This document shows, piece after piece, positions 34,102 to 42,698 of a stretch of 64,000 nucleotides of DNA. Numbering within the stretch: the first letter of the stretch is position 1; every line of letters starts with the position of its first letter. The notes under the pieces were generated by a model. That model was not told where the DNA came from, made no database searches, and saw only the letters and a list, made by a program, of their open reading frames with translations. Source of the DNA: Desulfobacteraceae bacterium (lineage in GTDB: Bacteria; Desulfobacterota; Desulfobacteria; Desulfobacterales; Desulfobacteraceae); assembly GCA_016744295.1 (NCBI GenBank), contig JADGEQ010000020.1:48890-112889 (forward strand). The letters are read 5' to 3'. A program made the position numbers and the translations under genes.

Positions 34102-34911
34102 ATGATGTATTTTTTGGACATAATGCTGATTTCCCTGACAGCAGCTTTGATCAACAATTTTGTGCTCTACTATTTTGTGGGCATTTGTCCGTTTGTGGGG
34201 GTATCAAGAAAGGTGGAAATGGCATTTGGCATGGGATGTGCCGTCACCTTTGTCATCAGCATTGCCGCTTTAATCAGCTGGAGTATCACCACAATGGTGC
34301 TGATACCCGGCGCTCCCCTGTCTTCCTTTGTTGCCGGTTTTTTCCTTTCAAAGGAAGCCGCAGCAAAGATTGATCTTACCGTATTAAGTTATATCGTATA
34401 TATCTTTTCCATTGCCTCTTCGGTTCAGTTTGTCGAAATGTATGTCAGAAAATATTTTCCCATACTCTATCGTTCCTTTGGTGTTTTTCTTCCGCTTATT
34501 ACCACCAATTGTGCCATTTTGTTTGCCTGCCTTACCATCATGAGCCATGTTGTGGGTGTTGATAATCCTGAAGATGCGTGGGATCTGGGAAGATCCATTG
34601 CCCTGGCTTTCTTCGGCGGTGTGGGCTTCACCATTGCCATTGTGATCATGTCGGGCATTAGGGAAGAACTGGAACTTGCCGATATTCCGGAACCTTTTCA
34701 AGGAGCTGCAATAACCCTTATTATCGGCGGTATCCTGGCCATTGCCTTCATGGGATTTACAGGGGTGGATTCGGGTATAAGGGATGCTGTCATGCCTGCC
34801 CCGGCAGAACAGGCTGCAACAGCGGCTCCCCCTTCGGTCTTTTCTTTGGAATCTGAATTTTTGGTCCAGCTTGATTCCAAAAATCCTGTCTGTCAAGTGA
34901 GGGTGCCATGA
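34102..34911 (+). CDS. rnfA: Rnf complex subunit A, enlarged
   Basis: An integral membrane subunit that pairs with RnfE around the iron-sulfur centre. Family sequence is clear at [20 protein letters not shown] (about 13-32), [16 protein letters not shown] (about 127-142) and [20 protein letters not shown] (about 190-209). At 269 residues it is well above the usual about 190. The excess is an apparent insertion of about 19 residues in the second loop (near 70-95) and an extra tail of about 40 after the normal end ([10 protein letters not shown]), rich in Ala, Pro and Ser. The stop overlaps rnfB (ATGA). Confidence 0.9.
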   Translation: MMYFLDIMLISLTAALINNFVLYYFVGICPFVGVSRKVEMAFGMGCAVTFVISIAALISWSITTMVLIPGAPLSSFVAGFFLSKEAAAKIDLTVLSYIVYIFSIASSVQFVEMYVRKYFPILYRSFGVFLPLITTNCAILFACLTIMSHVVGVDNPEDAWDLGRSIALAFFGGVGFTIAIVIMSGIREELELADIPEPFQGAAITLIIGGILAIAFMGFTGVDSGIRDAVMPAPAEQAATAAPPSVFSLESEFLVQLDSKNPVCQVRVP

Positions 34912-35732
34912 TTCTGATGACCCTTGCCATAGCGGCCGGAACCATGCTGGTCATGGCGGTGATCCTTTCCTATATTCTGGGCTGGGCAAATAAAAAATTT
35001 CGTGTTGAAGTTGATCCCAAGATCGAAGCCGTTTTGGAAGCCCTGCCAGGGGTCAATTGCGGCGGCTGCGGGTATCTGGGGTGCAGTGACTATGCAGTGG
35101 CCATTGTTACCGATGATATCCCCGTCAACAAATGTACCGTTGGCGGAGAATCCTGTGCAATAAGTGTTGCGGGTATTATGGGGGTTGAAGTGGGTAAAAC
35201 GATTCCTATTTTTGCTGTTGTCCACTGTGGTGCCCACACCAAGGACCGCCTTGGATTAACGGAATACCGAGGGGAAAAGCGATGTGCTGCTGCCCACCAG
35301 GTGGCAGGGGTTCAGGGCTGTACTTTTGGCTGTCTTGGTTTCGGAGACTGTGTCATCGCCTGTAACTATGATGCCATTCATGTTGTGGATGGACTTGCAA
35401 GGGTTGATTATAAAAAATGTATCGGCTGTGGTGCCTGTTCAAAGGTTTGTCCGAGAAATATCATTGCCATAACAGGCTTTCATGAGGATAGGATACCCAC
35501 AGTAGCCTGTTCCAATAAAGACAAGGCAAAGGATGCAAAATCAAACTGCATGACATCCTGTATCGGCTGTAAGGCCTGTTCCAAAATTTCAGACATTTTT
35601 AGTATCACCGACAATCTTTCAAAATGCGAGTATGGGGCCTATACCCAGGAAAGTTATGACGATGCGCTAAAATCAATGGAAAAATGTCCCACAAATTGTA
35701 TCCATCTCATCGGGAAAAACAAGGCTGAATAG
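34908..35732 (+). CDS. rnfB: Rnf complex subunit B (iron-sulfur protein)
   Basis: The 274-residue protein has an N-terminal membrane anchor (about 5-27) and iron-sulfur domains that take electrons from ferredoxin. [15 protein letters not shown] (about 48-62) is the conserved four-Cys motif of RnfB; further Cys groups at about 121-147, a ferredoxin motif [15 protein letters not shown] (about 171-185) and later CIGCKACS (about 220) with CPTNC near the end are ligands for further [4Fe-4S] clusters. The last gene of the rnf operon, it overlaps rnfA by 4 bases. A G/C-rich terminator hairpin lies about 110 bases downstream. Confidence 0.93.
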   Translation: MILMTLAIAAGTMLVMAVILSYILGWANKKFRVEVDPKIEAVLEALPGVNCGGCGYLGCSDYAVAIVTDDIPVNKCTVGGESCAISVAGIMGVEVGKTIPIFAVVHCGAHTKDRLGLTEYRGEKRCAAAHQVAGVQGCTFGCLGFGDCVIACNYDAIHVVDGLARVDYKKCIGCGACSKVCPRNIIAITGFHEDRIPTVACSNKDKAKDAKSNCMTSCIGCKACSKISDIFSITDNLSKCEYGAYTQESYDDALKSMEKCPTNCIHLIGKNKAE

Positions 35733-35844
35733 AAAGAGAAAACCATGACTGTTTTTTTAAGTTCTTTCCGGCCTTCTCTTTTCCCATAACCGCATCATTG
35801 GAATGGGCAGCCCAGTCAATTTGACCCGCCTCAATCATCAAAAA

Positions 35845-35876
35845 AAAAGCCCGCCTCAAACAAGAGGCGGGCTTTT
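35845..35876 (+). terminator. Strong intrinsic terminator after the rnf operon
   Basis: Perfect 13-base arms AAAAGCCCGCCTC and GAGGCGGGCTTTT around the loop AAACAA, with an A-run before and a T-run after. It could work on both strands. Confidence 0.85.
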
Positions 35877-35913
35877 CCATCCGAATATATTGGGAGAGTT
35901 ACACAGGAAATTT

Positions 35914-37278
35914 ATGGGAAAATATATTAATCAAACAAATAAAAATTTCATCAATCTGCTGTTCAAGCTTGCATTGCCCATCACATTGCAGAACTTTTTG
36001 AGCTCCTCCATGGCCTTCATGGATACGTTGATGATCGGGCAATTGAATGAAACCGCCATTGCTGCCGTGGGGGTTGCCAACCAATTTGTTTTTATTTTTA
36101 TCATCATTCAATTTGGGATCCACAGCGGGGTGGCTATTTTTACTGCACAATACTGGGGAAAAAAGGATCTATCCCAAATCAAAAAACTTGCTGGAATAGG
36201 GCTTATGGCCGGACTTGCCGTTGGTTCCATATTTATATTTGTTGCCCTGGTCATCCCCAATGTTGTGATGGAACTTTTTTCAAAGGATACCCAGGTTATT
36301 GTTCTGGGGTCTGAATATCTACAGATTGTGGGTATCAGTTTTGGGATAACGGTATTCAGCTTTTCCTATATGAATAACCTGAGAAGCATGGAGATTGTCA
36401 AGGCCCCCATGTACGCAAGTTTGATCGCCGTGGTGCTCAACCTTTTGCTCAACTATCTTTTGATCTTCGGGAAATTGGGATTTCCTGCAATGGGGGTCAA
36501 GGGGGCTGCAATTGCCACCTGTATTTCACGATTTATTGAAGGGTTCGCCCTCATGGGTATGATCTATTGGAAAAAATATCCCATTGCCGCCAGTATCTCT
36601 GAAATGCTTGATTTCGATATGGTATTTTTAAAAAAAGTGCTGGCCACCTGCTGGCCTGTGTTTTTAAATGAAGTGGTCTGGGTAACGGGAGTCAGTCTGT
36701 ACAACCTGGTCTATGCGAGAATAGGTACCCAGTCCATTGCAGCGGTGAATATTGTAGCCTCCATTGAAAATTTTATGATGATCCCTTTTTTTGGTATGTT
36801 TTTTTCCGGATCCATTATGATCGGCAATAGTATCGGAGCCGGAAAACCAGATGAAGCATATCTATACGGCAAATTTCTGCTGGCCGTGCAATTTTCCATG
36901 GCAATCCTTGCCGGGGGCATTATGATTCTGGGAAGGGAGGTGGTCCTGTCTTTTTATAACCTATCTGAGGTGGCTTACATGAACGCCTATCATCTGATGT
37001 TTGTGTCCGGCATGGCCCTGTGCATCAAGATTACCAATTTTACAAATGTGGTCAGCGTTTTAAGAGGAGGAGGGGATACCCGGTTTGGATTTTTTCTGGA
37101 TCTCACCGGAGTCTGGTGTATTGGGGTACCAATGGCTTTCTTTGCAGCTTTTTACCTTAATTTGCCTGTTTACTGGGTCATGGCCTTAGTTATGACAGAA
37201 GAGGTCTACAAACTGGGTCTGGGGATTCCCCGGTTTCTCTCCCGGAAATGGATAAAAAATCTGGTGAAAAATGAATAG
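35914..37278 (+). CDS. MATE-family multidrug/Na+ efflux transporter
   Basis: A protein of about 454 residues with twelve predicted helices in two similar halves, as expected for MATE transporters, which export cationic drugs or metabolites using Na+ or H+. The N-terminal LALPITLQNFLSSSMAFMDT and IAAVGVANQFVFIFIIIQFG are typical, and MEIVKAPMYASLIAVVLNLLLNYLLIFG is the family's mid-protein segment (first 20 residues MEIVKAPMYASLIAVVLNLL). I chose ATG 35914 because AGGA lies 6 bases upstream; a start at 35803 would run through the terminator hairpin. This is the last ordinary core gene before the accessory region. Confidence 0.87.
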   Translation: MGKYINQTNKNFINLLFKLALPITLQNFLSSSMAFMDTLMIGQLNETAIAAVGVANQFVFIFIIIQFGIHSGVAIFTAQYWGKKDLSQIKKLAGIGLMAGLAVGSIFIFVALVIPNVVMELFSKDTQVIVLGSEYLQIVGISFGITVFSFSYMNNLRSMEIVKAPMYASLIAVVLNLLLNYLLIFGKLGFPAMGVKGAAIATCISRFIEGFALMGMIYWKKYPIAASISEMLDFDMVFLKKVLATCWPVFLNEVVWVTGVSLYNLVYARIGTQSIAAVNIVASIENFMMIPFFGMFFSGSIMIGNSIGAGKPDEAYLYGKFLLAVQFSMAILAGGIMILGREVVLSFYNLSEVAYMNAYHLMFVSGMALCIKITNFTNVVSVLRGGGDTRFGFFLDLTGVWCIGVPMAFFAAFYLNLPVYWVMALVMTEEVYKLGLGIPRFLSRKWIKNLVKNE

Positions 37279-37486
37279 GACAATTAATTAAGCTGGAATT
37301 ACCAGTGGTTCTATTCCTGAAAGATCAATATGCCGAAGGCGCGTGGTAAAGGTTTGGTCTAGCAATTTATTATACACTTGACGGCATTGTTTTGTGAATA
37401 CCAAAATGACTGGTACAGATATAGTTTATACCTTTCATATTTTTTATTATTGTGTGCGCACCGCTGGAAAAGCATTGTTGTGCGTT
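37279..37486. other. Boundary gap with a short orphan coding tail
   Basis: On the minus strand, from about 37378 to 37288, a frame ends in FTTRLRHIDLSGIEPLVIPA then stop, without a start or site. It reads like the 3' end of a lost gene whose family I cannot name. The core to accessory transition lies here: the base composition becomes AT-rich and gene orientation switches to minus. Confidence 0.3.
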
Positions 37487-38191
37487 TTATAAACTTGGAT
37501 TCAGTCTTGCTAAAAAGCCGCCTTCTTCAGTCTCTATGAGTTTCTCTGTGGACCAACCACTTTCCAAAGCATGAGAAGTCAATGTTTCAAAGTCTAGGTG
37601 AAGCCAACGCATCCAGGGACCGACGTTTCCTTCATGGGATAAGCGAAATTCCAATTCCCCTGGGTAACCTTTGTGGCTTGGGAAATCTACTGATCCAGGC
37701 TCTTTGACAGAATTAACTAATAACTGGCCACCGGGACGGAGAAGCCTTTCGCATTTGCAGAGTAATCCTTTTATTCCCTTTAAGGTTTCGCACATGCCGA
37801 TATTATGCCCAAGCATAAAGAGTGTATCAAAGCGTTCGCCATCAAATTGCATAAAATCCTGCTGCCTGACATCCTTGATTCCACGTTCTTTCATGATCTG
37901 TACGGCTTGAAAACAGATGTCGATGGCTGTAACCGCATGGCCTCGCTTTTCAAGTTCAAGAGCATGAACACCGGTTCCTGCACCAACAACCAAAATATGA
38001 CCCCGGCAATTTTCAAAAGCATTGTCTGTCGGCAAGAATTCTCCATGGGAGCGGAAAAATACTGAAACCGGCAACGATTTCTTTTTGCCGGTTTTGAACT
38101 CATGTATAAGCACAGCAGATTCATTTCCCCTCCAATAGGCAAAAAGTGCTTGGCCAAATGGGTCAAGAGCTGAATTGAAAGATTTTATCAT
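37487..38191 (-). CDS. Class I SAM-dependent methyltransferase
   Basis: A 234-residue protein with a Rossmann methyltransferase core: GHILVVGAGTGVHALELEKR (about 64-83) binds SAM, VTAIDICFQAV (about 86-96) provides the acidic residue for the SAM ribose, and LLRPGGQLLVNSV (about 147-159) is the motif before strand 5. The N-terminal about 60 residues and C-terminus probably choose the substrate, which is unknown. It is the cassette-zone gene nearest the core region, on the minus strand. The ATG has no strong ribosome binding site. Confidence 0.78.
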   Translation of the reverse strand: MIKSFNSALDPFGQALFAYWRGNESAVLIHEFKTGKKKSLPVSVFFRSHGEFLPTDNAFENCRGHILVVGAGTGVHALELEKRGHAVTAIDICFQAVQIMKERGIKDVRQQDFMQFDGERFDTLFMLGHNIGMCETLKGIKGLLCKCERLLRPGGQLLVNSVKEPGSVDFPSHKGYPGELEFRLSHEGNVGPWMRWLHLDFETLTSHALESGWSTEKLIETEEGGFLARLNPSL

Positions 38192-38313
38192 TTTTTTGTC
38201 CTCGCAAATGGTTTAACTAACGGGCCGCTGCGACCTAACCGAGGGAACCAGAAGGCAACACCGCCTCTTCTGGCGGTCAGTCTCGAGCGGCTGGTGATAA
38301 GCTGGCTATACGC

Positions 38314-38523
38314 TCAATTAAAGAGGGTGATGCCCATGTACAGCCATAGAGCTCCGAAACCTGTGGTTCCCTTCTTTAGAATAGACTCTGTAACCAAAGC
38401 ATTAACTGTTGGCCACTTAGGGCTTATTATTCCGCAAATTATAAATATTAATCCTGTTGAAAGAAAACATGCACCTAGTATAAAAAAGAATATGGAAAAG
38501 GTATTTATTAGAATCGTATCCAT
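38314..38523 (-). CDS. Small hypothetical membrane protein, 69 residues
   Basis: The predicted protein is mainly two hydrophobic segments (about 6-32 and 54-68) joined by a short polar loop, so it probably sits in the inner membrane. I do not recognise a family. It lies alone between two palindromic, attC-like spacers, the layout of a small integron cassette. The ribosome binding site is weak, and small membrane ORFs can arise by chance, so confidence is moderate. Confidence 0.45.
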   Translation of the reverse strand: MDTILINTFSIFFFILGACFLSTGLIFIICGIISPKWPTVNALVTESILKKGTTGFGALWLYMGITLFN

Positions 38524-38540
38524 TTTGAATTATAATGTTT

Positions 38541-38602
38541 AGTTCAGGTGCTGCCGAGCAAAGTGAGGGAACTGGGGCTTGCCCCAGCAGTCGCCTGAAA
38601 CT
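38541..38602. repeat. attC-like imperfect palindrome
   Basis: Outer arms AGTTCAGG (38541-38548) and CCTGAAACT (38594-38602, one unpaired base) enclose the hairpin CTGGGGC-tt-GCCCCAG (38572-38587). Its left half resembles those at 49638 and 63743 (TTCAGG.GC.(A/G)CCGA.CGAAG.GAG.GAAC pattern). The outer core is not canonical. Confidence 0.45.
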
Positions 38603-38617
38603 CCTTGTGATATTGTA

Positions 38618-39118
38618 CTAGCTGATGCTCTTCATAAAGTACCTTGATGGATAAGGACAAAGTTCGTACTCAGATGGAAAATCATTAGATTTAACTTCAA
38701 TAAATTCATTGCGACAATAAAAATAGTGAGCTGTACATGGTTCAGGAGTAGTTTCGAAATAAACCTGTTTGACCTCTATTGACCTCGCCCAACCCATAGC
38801 TGTATCCAGTAGTTTTTGGGCAATTTTTAAAGGCCTCCCACGGTAGGCCGGATGTACGAACATCTTCCCAAGCTTGGCAATACCATTACCAAGATTTAGT
38901 ATTGCTGCTGTACCGACTATTGGGGGATTATCTAAACATGCGACCCAAAAATTACCGCCCGATGATATATAGAAGTTTTTTATATCACCTAGCTCTGGTT
39001 GAGGGAAATTATTTTCAGTAAACTTAAATTCGGTTTTCTGAATTCCTCGAATAAGATCATTTACAGAATCTGAATCTGAGGATGAAAAGGGTCTAATTTT
39101 TACAGGTTTCATATACAT
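38618..39118 (-). CDS. GNAT-family N-acetyltransferase
   Basis: The 166-residue protein has the GNAT fold. The acetyl-CoA loop is in FVHPAYRGRPLKIAQKLLDT (about 91-110), a variant of the R/Q-x-x-G-x-A motif with the usual second Gly replaced. CTAHYFYCRNEFIEV (about 132-146) corresponds to motif B. The N-terminal strand KIRPFSSSDSD is typical. The substrate is unknown (an amine of a small molecule, antibiotic or protein). It is a cassette-like single gene between palindromic spacers with no promoter of its own seen. ATG 39112 is an alternative start. Confidence 0.75.
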   Translation of the reverse strand: MYMKPVKIRPFSSSDSDSVNDLIRGIQKTEFKFTENNFPQPELGDIKNFYISSGGNFWVACLDNPPIVGTAAILNLGNGIAKLGKMFVHPAYRGRPLKIAQKLLDTAMGWARSIEVKQVYFETTPEPCTAHYFYCRNEFIEVKSNDFPSEYELCPYPSRYFMKSIS

Positions 39119-39143
39119 TTTTTTGATTTGTGGATAAGATTGA

Positions 39144-39203
39144 TAGCAACGCCGCTAATCAGCCGCGCGGTTTTTTGCGACGGCTGCATTAGCAATGTTG
39201 GGC
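39144..39203. repeat. attC-like site, best example with canonical right core
   Basis: The right core GTTGGGC (39197-39203) fits GTTRRRY. Arms GCTAATCAGCCG (39154-39165) and CGGCTGCATTAGC (39181-39193) pair perfectly apart from one extra unpaired G, the extrahelical base expected in a folded attC. The left core TAGCAAC is degenerate (fits RYYYAAC only in part). Total length of 60 bases is typical of attC. Confidence 0.65.
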
Positions 39204-39281
39204 TAAAAAAAATAACCTTAGAAAATTAAAATTTTATATCGATTTCTGTTAGGATCATCACGTAAACATATAGTTTTTCGT

Positions 39282-39638
39282 TCAGTTTTTGTCAGCATCA
39301 ATCATACCAATCTCTTTCAATAGTTCCATAACAATTGAAATCTTGGACCCTGCCATGGTCCCACCAAGAGAAAGCATAACAGAGCAGGTTTCCATGATCT
39401 CATTTAGTGTTGCTCCTGCATCAATAGCCTTTTGTGTTTGTCCTAAAATACAACCCTTACACCCCATAACGATAGCTGCACCCATTGCCATCAGCCGTTT
39501 GGTCTTAGTGTCCAGAACGCCAGACTCATAAGTTTTATTGTAATGGGCCTGGTATAGTTTTCCCTGTTCCCCTTGCCAATCGATCAACTCCCAGAAATTA
39601 TCACTTATCTGGTTGTACTCTTCTCTTAAATTTTTCAT
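39282..39638 (-). CDS. Carboxymuconolactone decarboxylase/AhpD-like protein
   Basis: The 118-residue, mostly helical protein belongs to the CMD/AhpD family. GCKGCILGQTQKAIDAGAT (about 59-77) carries the CxxC and the following His-replaced-by-Gln position of the peroxidase-type motif (normally CxxCxxxH). LSLGGTMAGSKI near the end is typical. AhpD-type proteins reduce peroxides or accept thiol electrons, and other members act on aromatic rings. The missing His makes a peroxidase role uncertain. GAGGA lies 9 bases before the ATG. It is a stand-alone gene between an attC-like site and a repeat shared with 63.8 kb. Confidence 0.78.
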   Translation of the reverse strand: MKNLREEYNQISDNFWELIDWQGEQGKLYQAHYNKTYESGVLDTKTKRLMAMGAAIVMGCKGCILGQTQKAIDAGATLNEIMETCSVMLSLGGTMAGSKISIVMELLKEIGMIDADKN

Positions 39639-39719
39639 TATATATTCCTCTTTTAAGGTTTCAATGCTTGCGCTATAAAGTGACTTTGCAGAAAGCCCTA
39701 ACCCCCCCCCATTTTTTTT

Positions 39720-39762
39720 AAAAACCGTTCCTTGTGGTTCGCTGTAATGATTGGTTGAACAA
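39720..39762. repeat. Short dispersed repeat, copy 1
   Basis: About 40 bases beginning AAAAACCGTTCCTTGTGG match 63837-63879 in the same orientation with about six differences. A hairpin (AACGACC/GGTCGCAT type) follows at 39763-39810. It lies in a cassette spacer; origin unknown. Confidence 0.5.
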
Positions 39763-39805
39763 TGGATTGAGAACGACCTTATCAGGTCGCATCAATCCTT
39801 TAGGG

Positions 39806-40255
39806 TTATCTATCACCGCTGAACAACATTTTTGTTACGTTTACTGGTATACCACTATATTCTCCTACAAACTCTTTCATTTTTTGAAACCCTTGCGTTT
39901 TATACAAAGAAATTGCTGAAATATTTGAAGCAGCTACATATAATGAAATATTATTTTTTAGTTTCGATTTTACAAAACAAATCATTTCTTTACCAATGCC
40001 TTTTCCCCTAAACTCTGGGTGGACAAACAACCATGATATATGCTGATTCCGATACCCTAAGAAACCAACTACAACACGATTTTGCTCAACAACATAGATA
40101 TGCGAAGCTATAAAATCAGAATATCTTTTTTTGTCTTTTTCCAGAGGTATTAGTTCAAAATCATTATTTTCATAGACCAATTCATCTAGTTTCGAAAGAG
40201 TATAAATTTTGCTAACACTTTTTAAATCGAATTTTGTATATGCTCGGATATTCAT
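39806..40255 (-). CDS. GNAT-family N-acetyltransferase
   Basis: A protein of about 149 residues with a clear GNAT core: WLFVHPEFRGKGIGKEMICF (about 75-94) includes the RGKGIG acetyl-CoA pyrophosphate loop, and SLYVAASNISAISLYKTQGF (about 103-122) is the N-x-x-A-x-x-L-Y motif typical of RimI-like enzymes. The substrate is not known. I prefer ATG 40255 (MNIRAYTK) because the GNAT fold starts there; the frame extends to 40291. No ribosome binding site is obvious at either. Single gene of the cassette type. Confidence 0.8.
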   Translation of the reverse strand: MNIRAYTKFDLKSVSKIYTLSKLDELVYENNDFELIPLEKDKKRYSDFIASHIYVVEQNRVVVGFLGYRNQHISWLFVHPEFRGKGIGKEMICFVKSKLKNNISLYVAASNISAISLYKTQGFQKMKEFVGEYSGIPVNVTKMLFSGDR

Positions 40256-40343
40256 ATTGATTGATAATATATTGGGGTAAGAGGTTGGCAAAGGAGCAAC
40301 AGCGGATTTGACAATCCTTTTTCACCCCTTGGTTAGATTGTTT

Positions 40344-40988
40344 CTACATTTTATTTTGACCTACGATAATATGCAATGAACTTTTTTTTCCAACGTCAGG
40401 ATGAACATTTTCCAATCTATCCATTTGTAGAATATTCAGGCCCTCAAGTTCTTTTGTGATTTCTTCAAGTGTGAAAAAATGAAATAATTTACCAAAGCCA
40501 TCATCAAAAGTGTTTGGTTCAACTTCTGTCCATTCATTTCGAGGATAAGATTCATCATCGGTGGAAAGCACGCTGGCAAAAAAAAGACCACTATTTTTAA
40601 GAACTCTTCGAGCTTGCGCAAGTAATTTGGCTCTTTTTTCATTGGTTAAACAATGAAGAACATTTAACATCACAACAATATCAAATGAATTCTTAGGGAA
40701 ATTCTCAGGAACTGAATCCGCTGAATAAAAAGTTAAATTCCCGGCACTGCATGAATTTTTTGCAATTTGAATAGCGTTTACTGAAATGTCCATACCAATG
40801 ACATTAAACCCCATATTATGCATTAGAATTGAATAATTGCCATCTCCGCAACCGTAGTCTAGTACTGATTTACCATGAACCGTTTTGAGAAAATTTTGTA
40901 ATTTTCTCCATAATTGTTCATAAATTGGCGCTTGTCGGGATTGTTTATATTCATTTTCCCAAGGTTCTGATGTGTTAATTCTTTTCAT
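40344..40988 (-). CDS. Class I SAM-dependent methyltransferase
   Basis: About 214 residues with a full methyltransferase core: KSVLDYGCGDGNYSILMHN binds SAM, NVIGMDISVNAIQIAK gives the acidic ribose-binding residue, and FDIVVMLNVLHCLTNEKRA with RRVLKNSGLFFAS are motifs II and III. It is similar in build to the one at 49675. The reading frame is open from 41045; I prefer ATG 40988 as the N-terminal 19 residues look unrelated, but no ribosome binding site decides it. Just past the stop (about 6 bases) is GTTAGAT (40332-40338), which fits the integron core GTTRRRY. Confidence 0.78.
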   Translation of the reverse strand: MKRINTSEPWENEYKQSRQAPIYEQLWRKLQNFLKTVHGKSVLDYGCGDGNYSILMHNMGFNVIGMDISVNAIQIAKNSCSAGNLTFYSADSVPENFPKNSFDIVVMLNVLHCLTNEKRAKLLAQARRVLKNSGLFFASVLSTDDESYPRNEWTEVEPNTFDDGFGKLFHFFTLEEITKELEGLNILQMDRLENVHPDVGKKSSLHIIVGQNKM

Positions 40989-41265
40989 TGTATAATTGTT
41001 GAGCTCACGTTTAAGCGGGGTTATACCGTTTTGGTCTTTTCCCAAATATCTTTATTCAATTTAAAACGATATGCCGGTTCATTTTTAAATTTGTTACTAT
41101 TATAAGTAAATAAATTTGTCAATCTCAGTAAATCTATTTTTTTCAAGCACTCTGGGTGAGGCTGGATTACGGTCAAGGTATGAAGAAAAAACAATTTTCA
41201 TATCAAGCTCTATAAAAGCATAAAATAAAGCAAGTTTTCCTGGCATCTTTTATTCTTCTCCACCA

Positions 41266-41370
41266 GCGCAAAGCTGAGTGTGGGGCTTTATGCCGAGAAC
41301 CTTTGCATTAGCATCATTTTAAAACCGAAACGTTTAAGAGCCACTCAATAACCCCGATCCACTCCGGCGA
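41266..41370. repeat. Long attC-like site, copy A (degenerate)
   Basis: AAGCTGAGTGTGGGGCTTTATG... through CACTCCGGCG aligns over its length with copies B (41938-42058) and C (44466-44591), including the ATGCCGA, TTAGCAT and TTTAA(A/G)(G/A)GC segments. Both core sites are lost. It lies in the 41046-41403 gap, which otherwise holds no visible gene. Confidence 0.5.
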
Positions 41371-41403
41371 TTTGTTCTGCGTGGTTTGCGTTACAGCTTG
41401 AAT

Positions 41404-41907
41404 TCATTTTTTATGAATAGAATATGGTTCAACAATATTTCCGTAACAATTAAATTTACTATCTGGCTTCATACCAATCTTTTTAAGGATATGGATGGAT
41501 GAATAATTTTCAGGGACTGCTGCGCCATAGATAATTTCTAAGCCTAAAATCTCAAATCCATATTTAATACAACAAGACGCAGCTTCAAAGGCATAACCTT
41601 TACCCCATGTATCTTGAATAAGACCATATCGAATATCAATAAAATCAGTCTCTCTTGCATACTCTAAACCACAAAAACCAATAATTTTTTTTGAATTTTT
41701 TTCTTGTAGTACAAAATTACCAAAATTATTCTTTTCCCAATGCAAAATTCTATTTGCGAACCACTCCTTGGTTTCTTTTTCAGGATAAGGTTTTTCTAAA
41801 GGAAGAAATCTTGTTCTTTCAGGGTCTGATAGATAAAACCTGACAAAATTATAATCCGCCTCTATCATTGGTTTTAAATTAAGCCTTTTACTTTGTAATA
41901 TTTTCAA
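41404..41907 (-). CDS. GNAT acetyltransferase, RimJ/RimL type
   Basis: About 167 residues of the RimJ/RimL subgroup of GNATs: LQSKRLNLKPMIEADYNFVR is the standard start, DIRYGLIQDTWGKGYAFEAA (about 96-115) contains the acetyl-CoA loop GKGYA, and PENYSSIHILKKIGM (about 138-152) is the N-S-x-x-x-L-x-K-x-G motif. I chose TTG 41907 because GAGGA lies 7 bases upstream; the open frame reaches 41991, but that part overlaps attC-like copy B and encodes an odd Cys/Pro-rich stretch. It may acetylate protein N-termini or small amines. Confidence 0.8.
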   Translation of the reverse strand: MKILQSKRLNLKPMIEADYNFVRFYLSDPERTRFLPLEKPYPEKETKEWFANRILHWEKNNFGNFVLQEKNSKKIIGFCGLEYARETDFIDIRYGLIQDTWGKGYAFEAASCCIKYGFEILGLEIIYGAAVPENYSSIHILKKIGMKPDSKFNCYGNIVEPYSIHKK

Positions 41908-41937
41908 ATGAAATTCCTCTATTTTTATTAGTGCAGA

Positions 41938-42058
41938 AGGTTTAATCTGAGTTGCAGGGGGATAGAAACAACACGTCCAGCATGATAACAATTTTATTAA
42001 AGATCCTATTTTTTTGCCGGCTCAGTATACCCCGGACAACTCCAGCGCTGGGTTAGGT
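41938..42058. repeat. Long attC-like site, copy B, with canonical right core
   Basis: The site runs from GGTTTAATCTGAGTTGC to AACTCCAGCGCTGG and ends in GTTAGGT (42052-42058), a full match to GTTRRRY. TCTGAGTT pairs with AACTCCAG apart from one extra C, the extrahelical base. Length about 120 bases, within the attC range. The stop codon of the gene at 42053 lies inside the core. Confidence 0.65.
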
Positions 42059-42532
42059 GTTTGAATTTAAGTGAAAGCCTATTAATTCTTCGATAATGCC
42101 ATCAGATGAAACTGTAATGGTTAAAGTTGCTTTCTCCCCAATTTTTGAGTTATCAAGTTCAACCCTAAAAACCCCTTTATAAAAAGTTAAATTCCCTTTT
42201 TCCCCTGCCGATTCTTGATACATGAACATTCCACTTTTGATAGTACCAAACATTTTTTTAAGACTCAGAACAGATTTAATGGCGTCATCTTTTTTCATTT
42301 GAGCCTTTGCAAAATCACTAAAGATATTCCAAATATCTTCCTTATTACCCGAATTGTATGCAGTAATGGCCTTATCGAATTGTTGTATGATTTTGCCGTT
42401 GTCTATTATTTTAGTCTTGGGAAGGATTTGCGAAGGGCTTGTTGACTTTTGTGATATAAGCCAAAACGTTCCACAAAGATTCGCTATGAGTAAAAGTACT
42501 ATTAAATATTGTAGGCCATTGCTGGATTTCAT
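42053..42532 (-). CDS. Hypothetical exported or membrane-anchored protein, 159 residues
   Basis: An N-terminal hydrophobic segment (LQYLIVLLLIANLCGTFWLI, about 7-26) serves as a signal anchor, followed by a soluble domain of about 125 residues. The latter (QQFDKAITAYNSGNKEDIWN..., then several strands such as VFRVELDNSKIGEKATLTI) resembles the NTF2/SnoaL- or DUF3887-like small domains found outside the membrane, but I am not sure. GGAG lies 7 bases before the ATG. The stop codon TAA is within the GTTAGGT core of the attC-like site, typical of a mobile cassette. Confidence 0.65.
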   Translation of the reverse strand: MKSSNGLQYLIVLLLIANLCGTFWLISQKSTSPSQILPKTKIIDNGKIIQQFDKAITAYNSGNKEDIWNIFSDFAKAQMKKDDAIKSVLSLKKMFGTIKSGMFMYQESAGEKGNLTFYKGVFRVELDNSKIGEKATLTITVSSDGIIEELIGFHLNSNT

Positions 42533-42576
42533 TTTTTTCTCCAGATCAGATTATTTGTAATTGATTCTATAAAAAT

Positions 42577-42644
42577 CCAGCTCTTCACCAGTGGGAACGA
42601 AGCGATATCCTGGTTCCCATCTGTGTGCAAGAACTGGGTTGGAT
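42577..42644. repeat. attC-like imperfect palindrome with canonical core
   Basis: AATCCAGCTCTTCACCAGTGGGAAC pairs imperfectly with GGTTCCCATCTG...AAGAACTGG, ending with GTTGGAT (42638-42644), a full GTTRRRY match (arms quoted in part: AATCCAGCTCTTCACCAG / AAGAACTGGGTTGGAT). It lies between the hypothetical exported protein and the MBL remnant. Confidence 0.5.
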
Positions 42645-42698
42645 AATATTTCAAAATTGGTTTAATTCAGTCTTCCTTTTTTCAGGGGAGGATCACGC

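Noticed and set aside
35803..35913. Upstream extension of the MATE gene
   Set aside because: It passes through the perfect terminator hairpin at 35845-35876; ATG 35914 has its own site.
37279..38000. Integron integrase or attI at the left end of the cassette zone
   Set aside because: No tyrosine-recombinase frame (R..HxxR..Y) was seen on either strand in the window.
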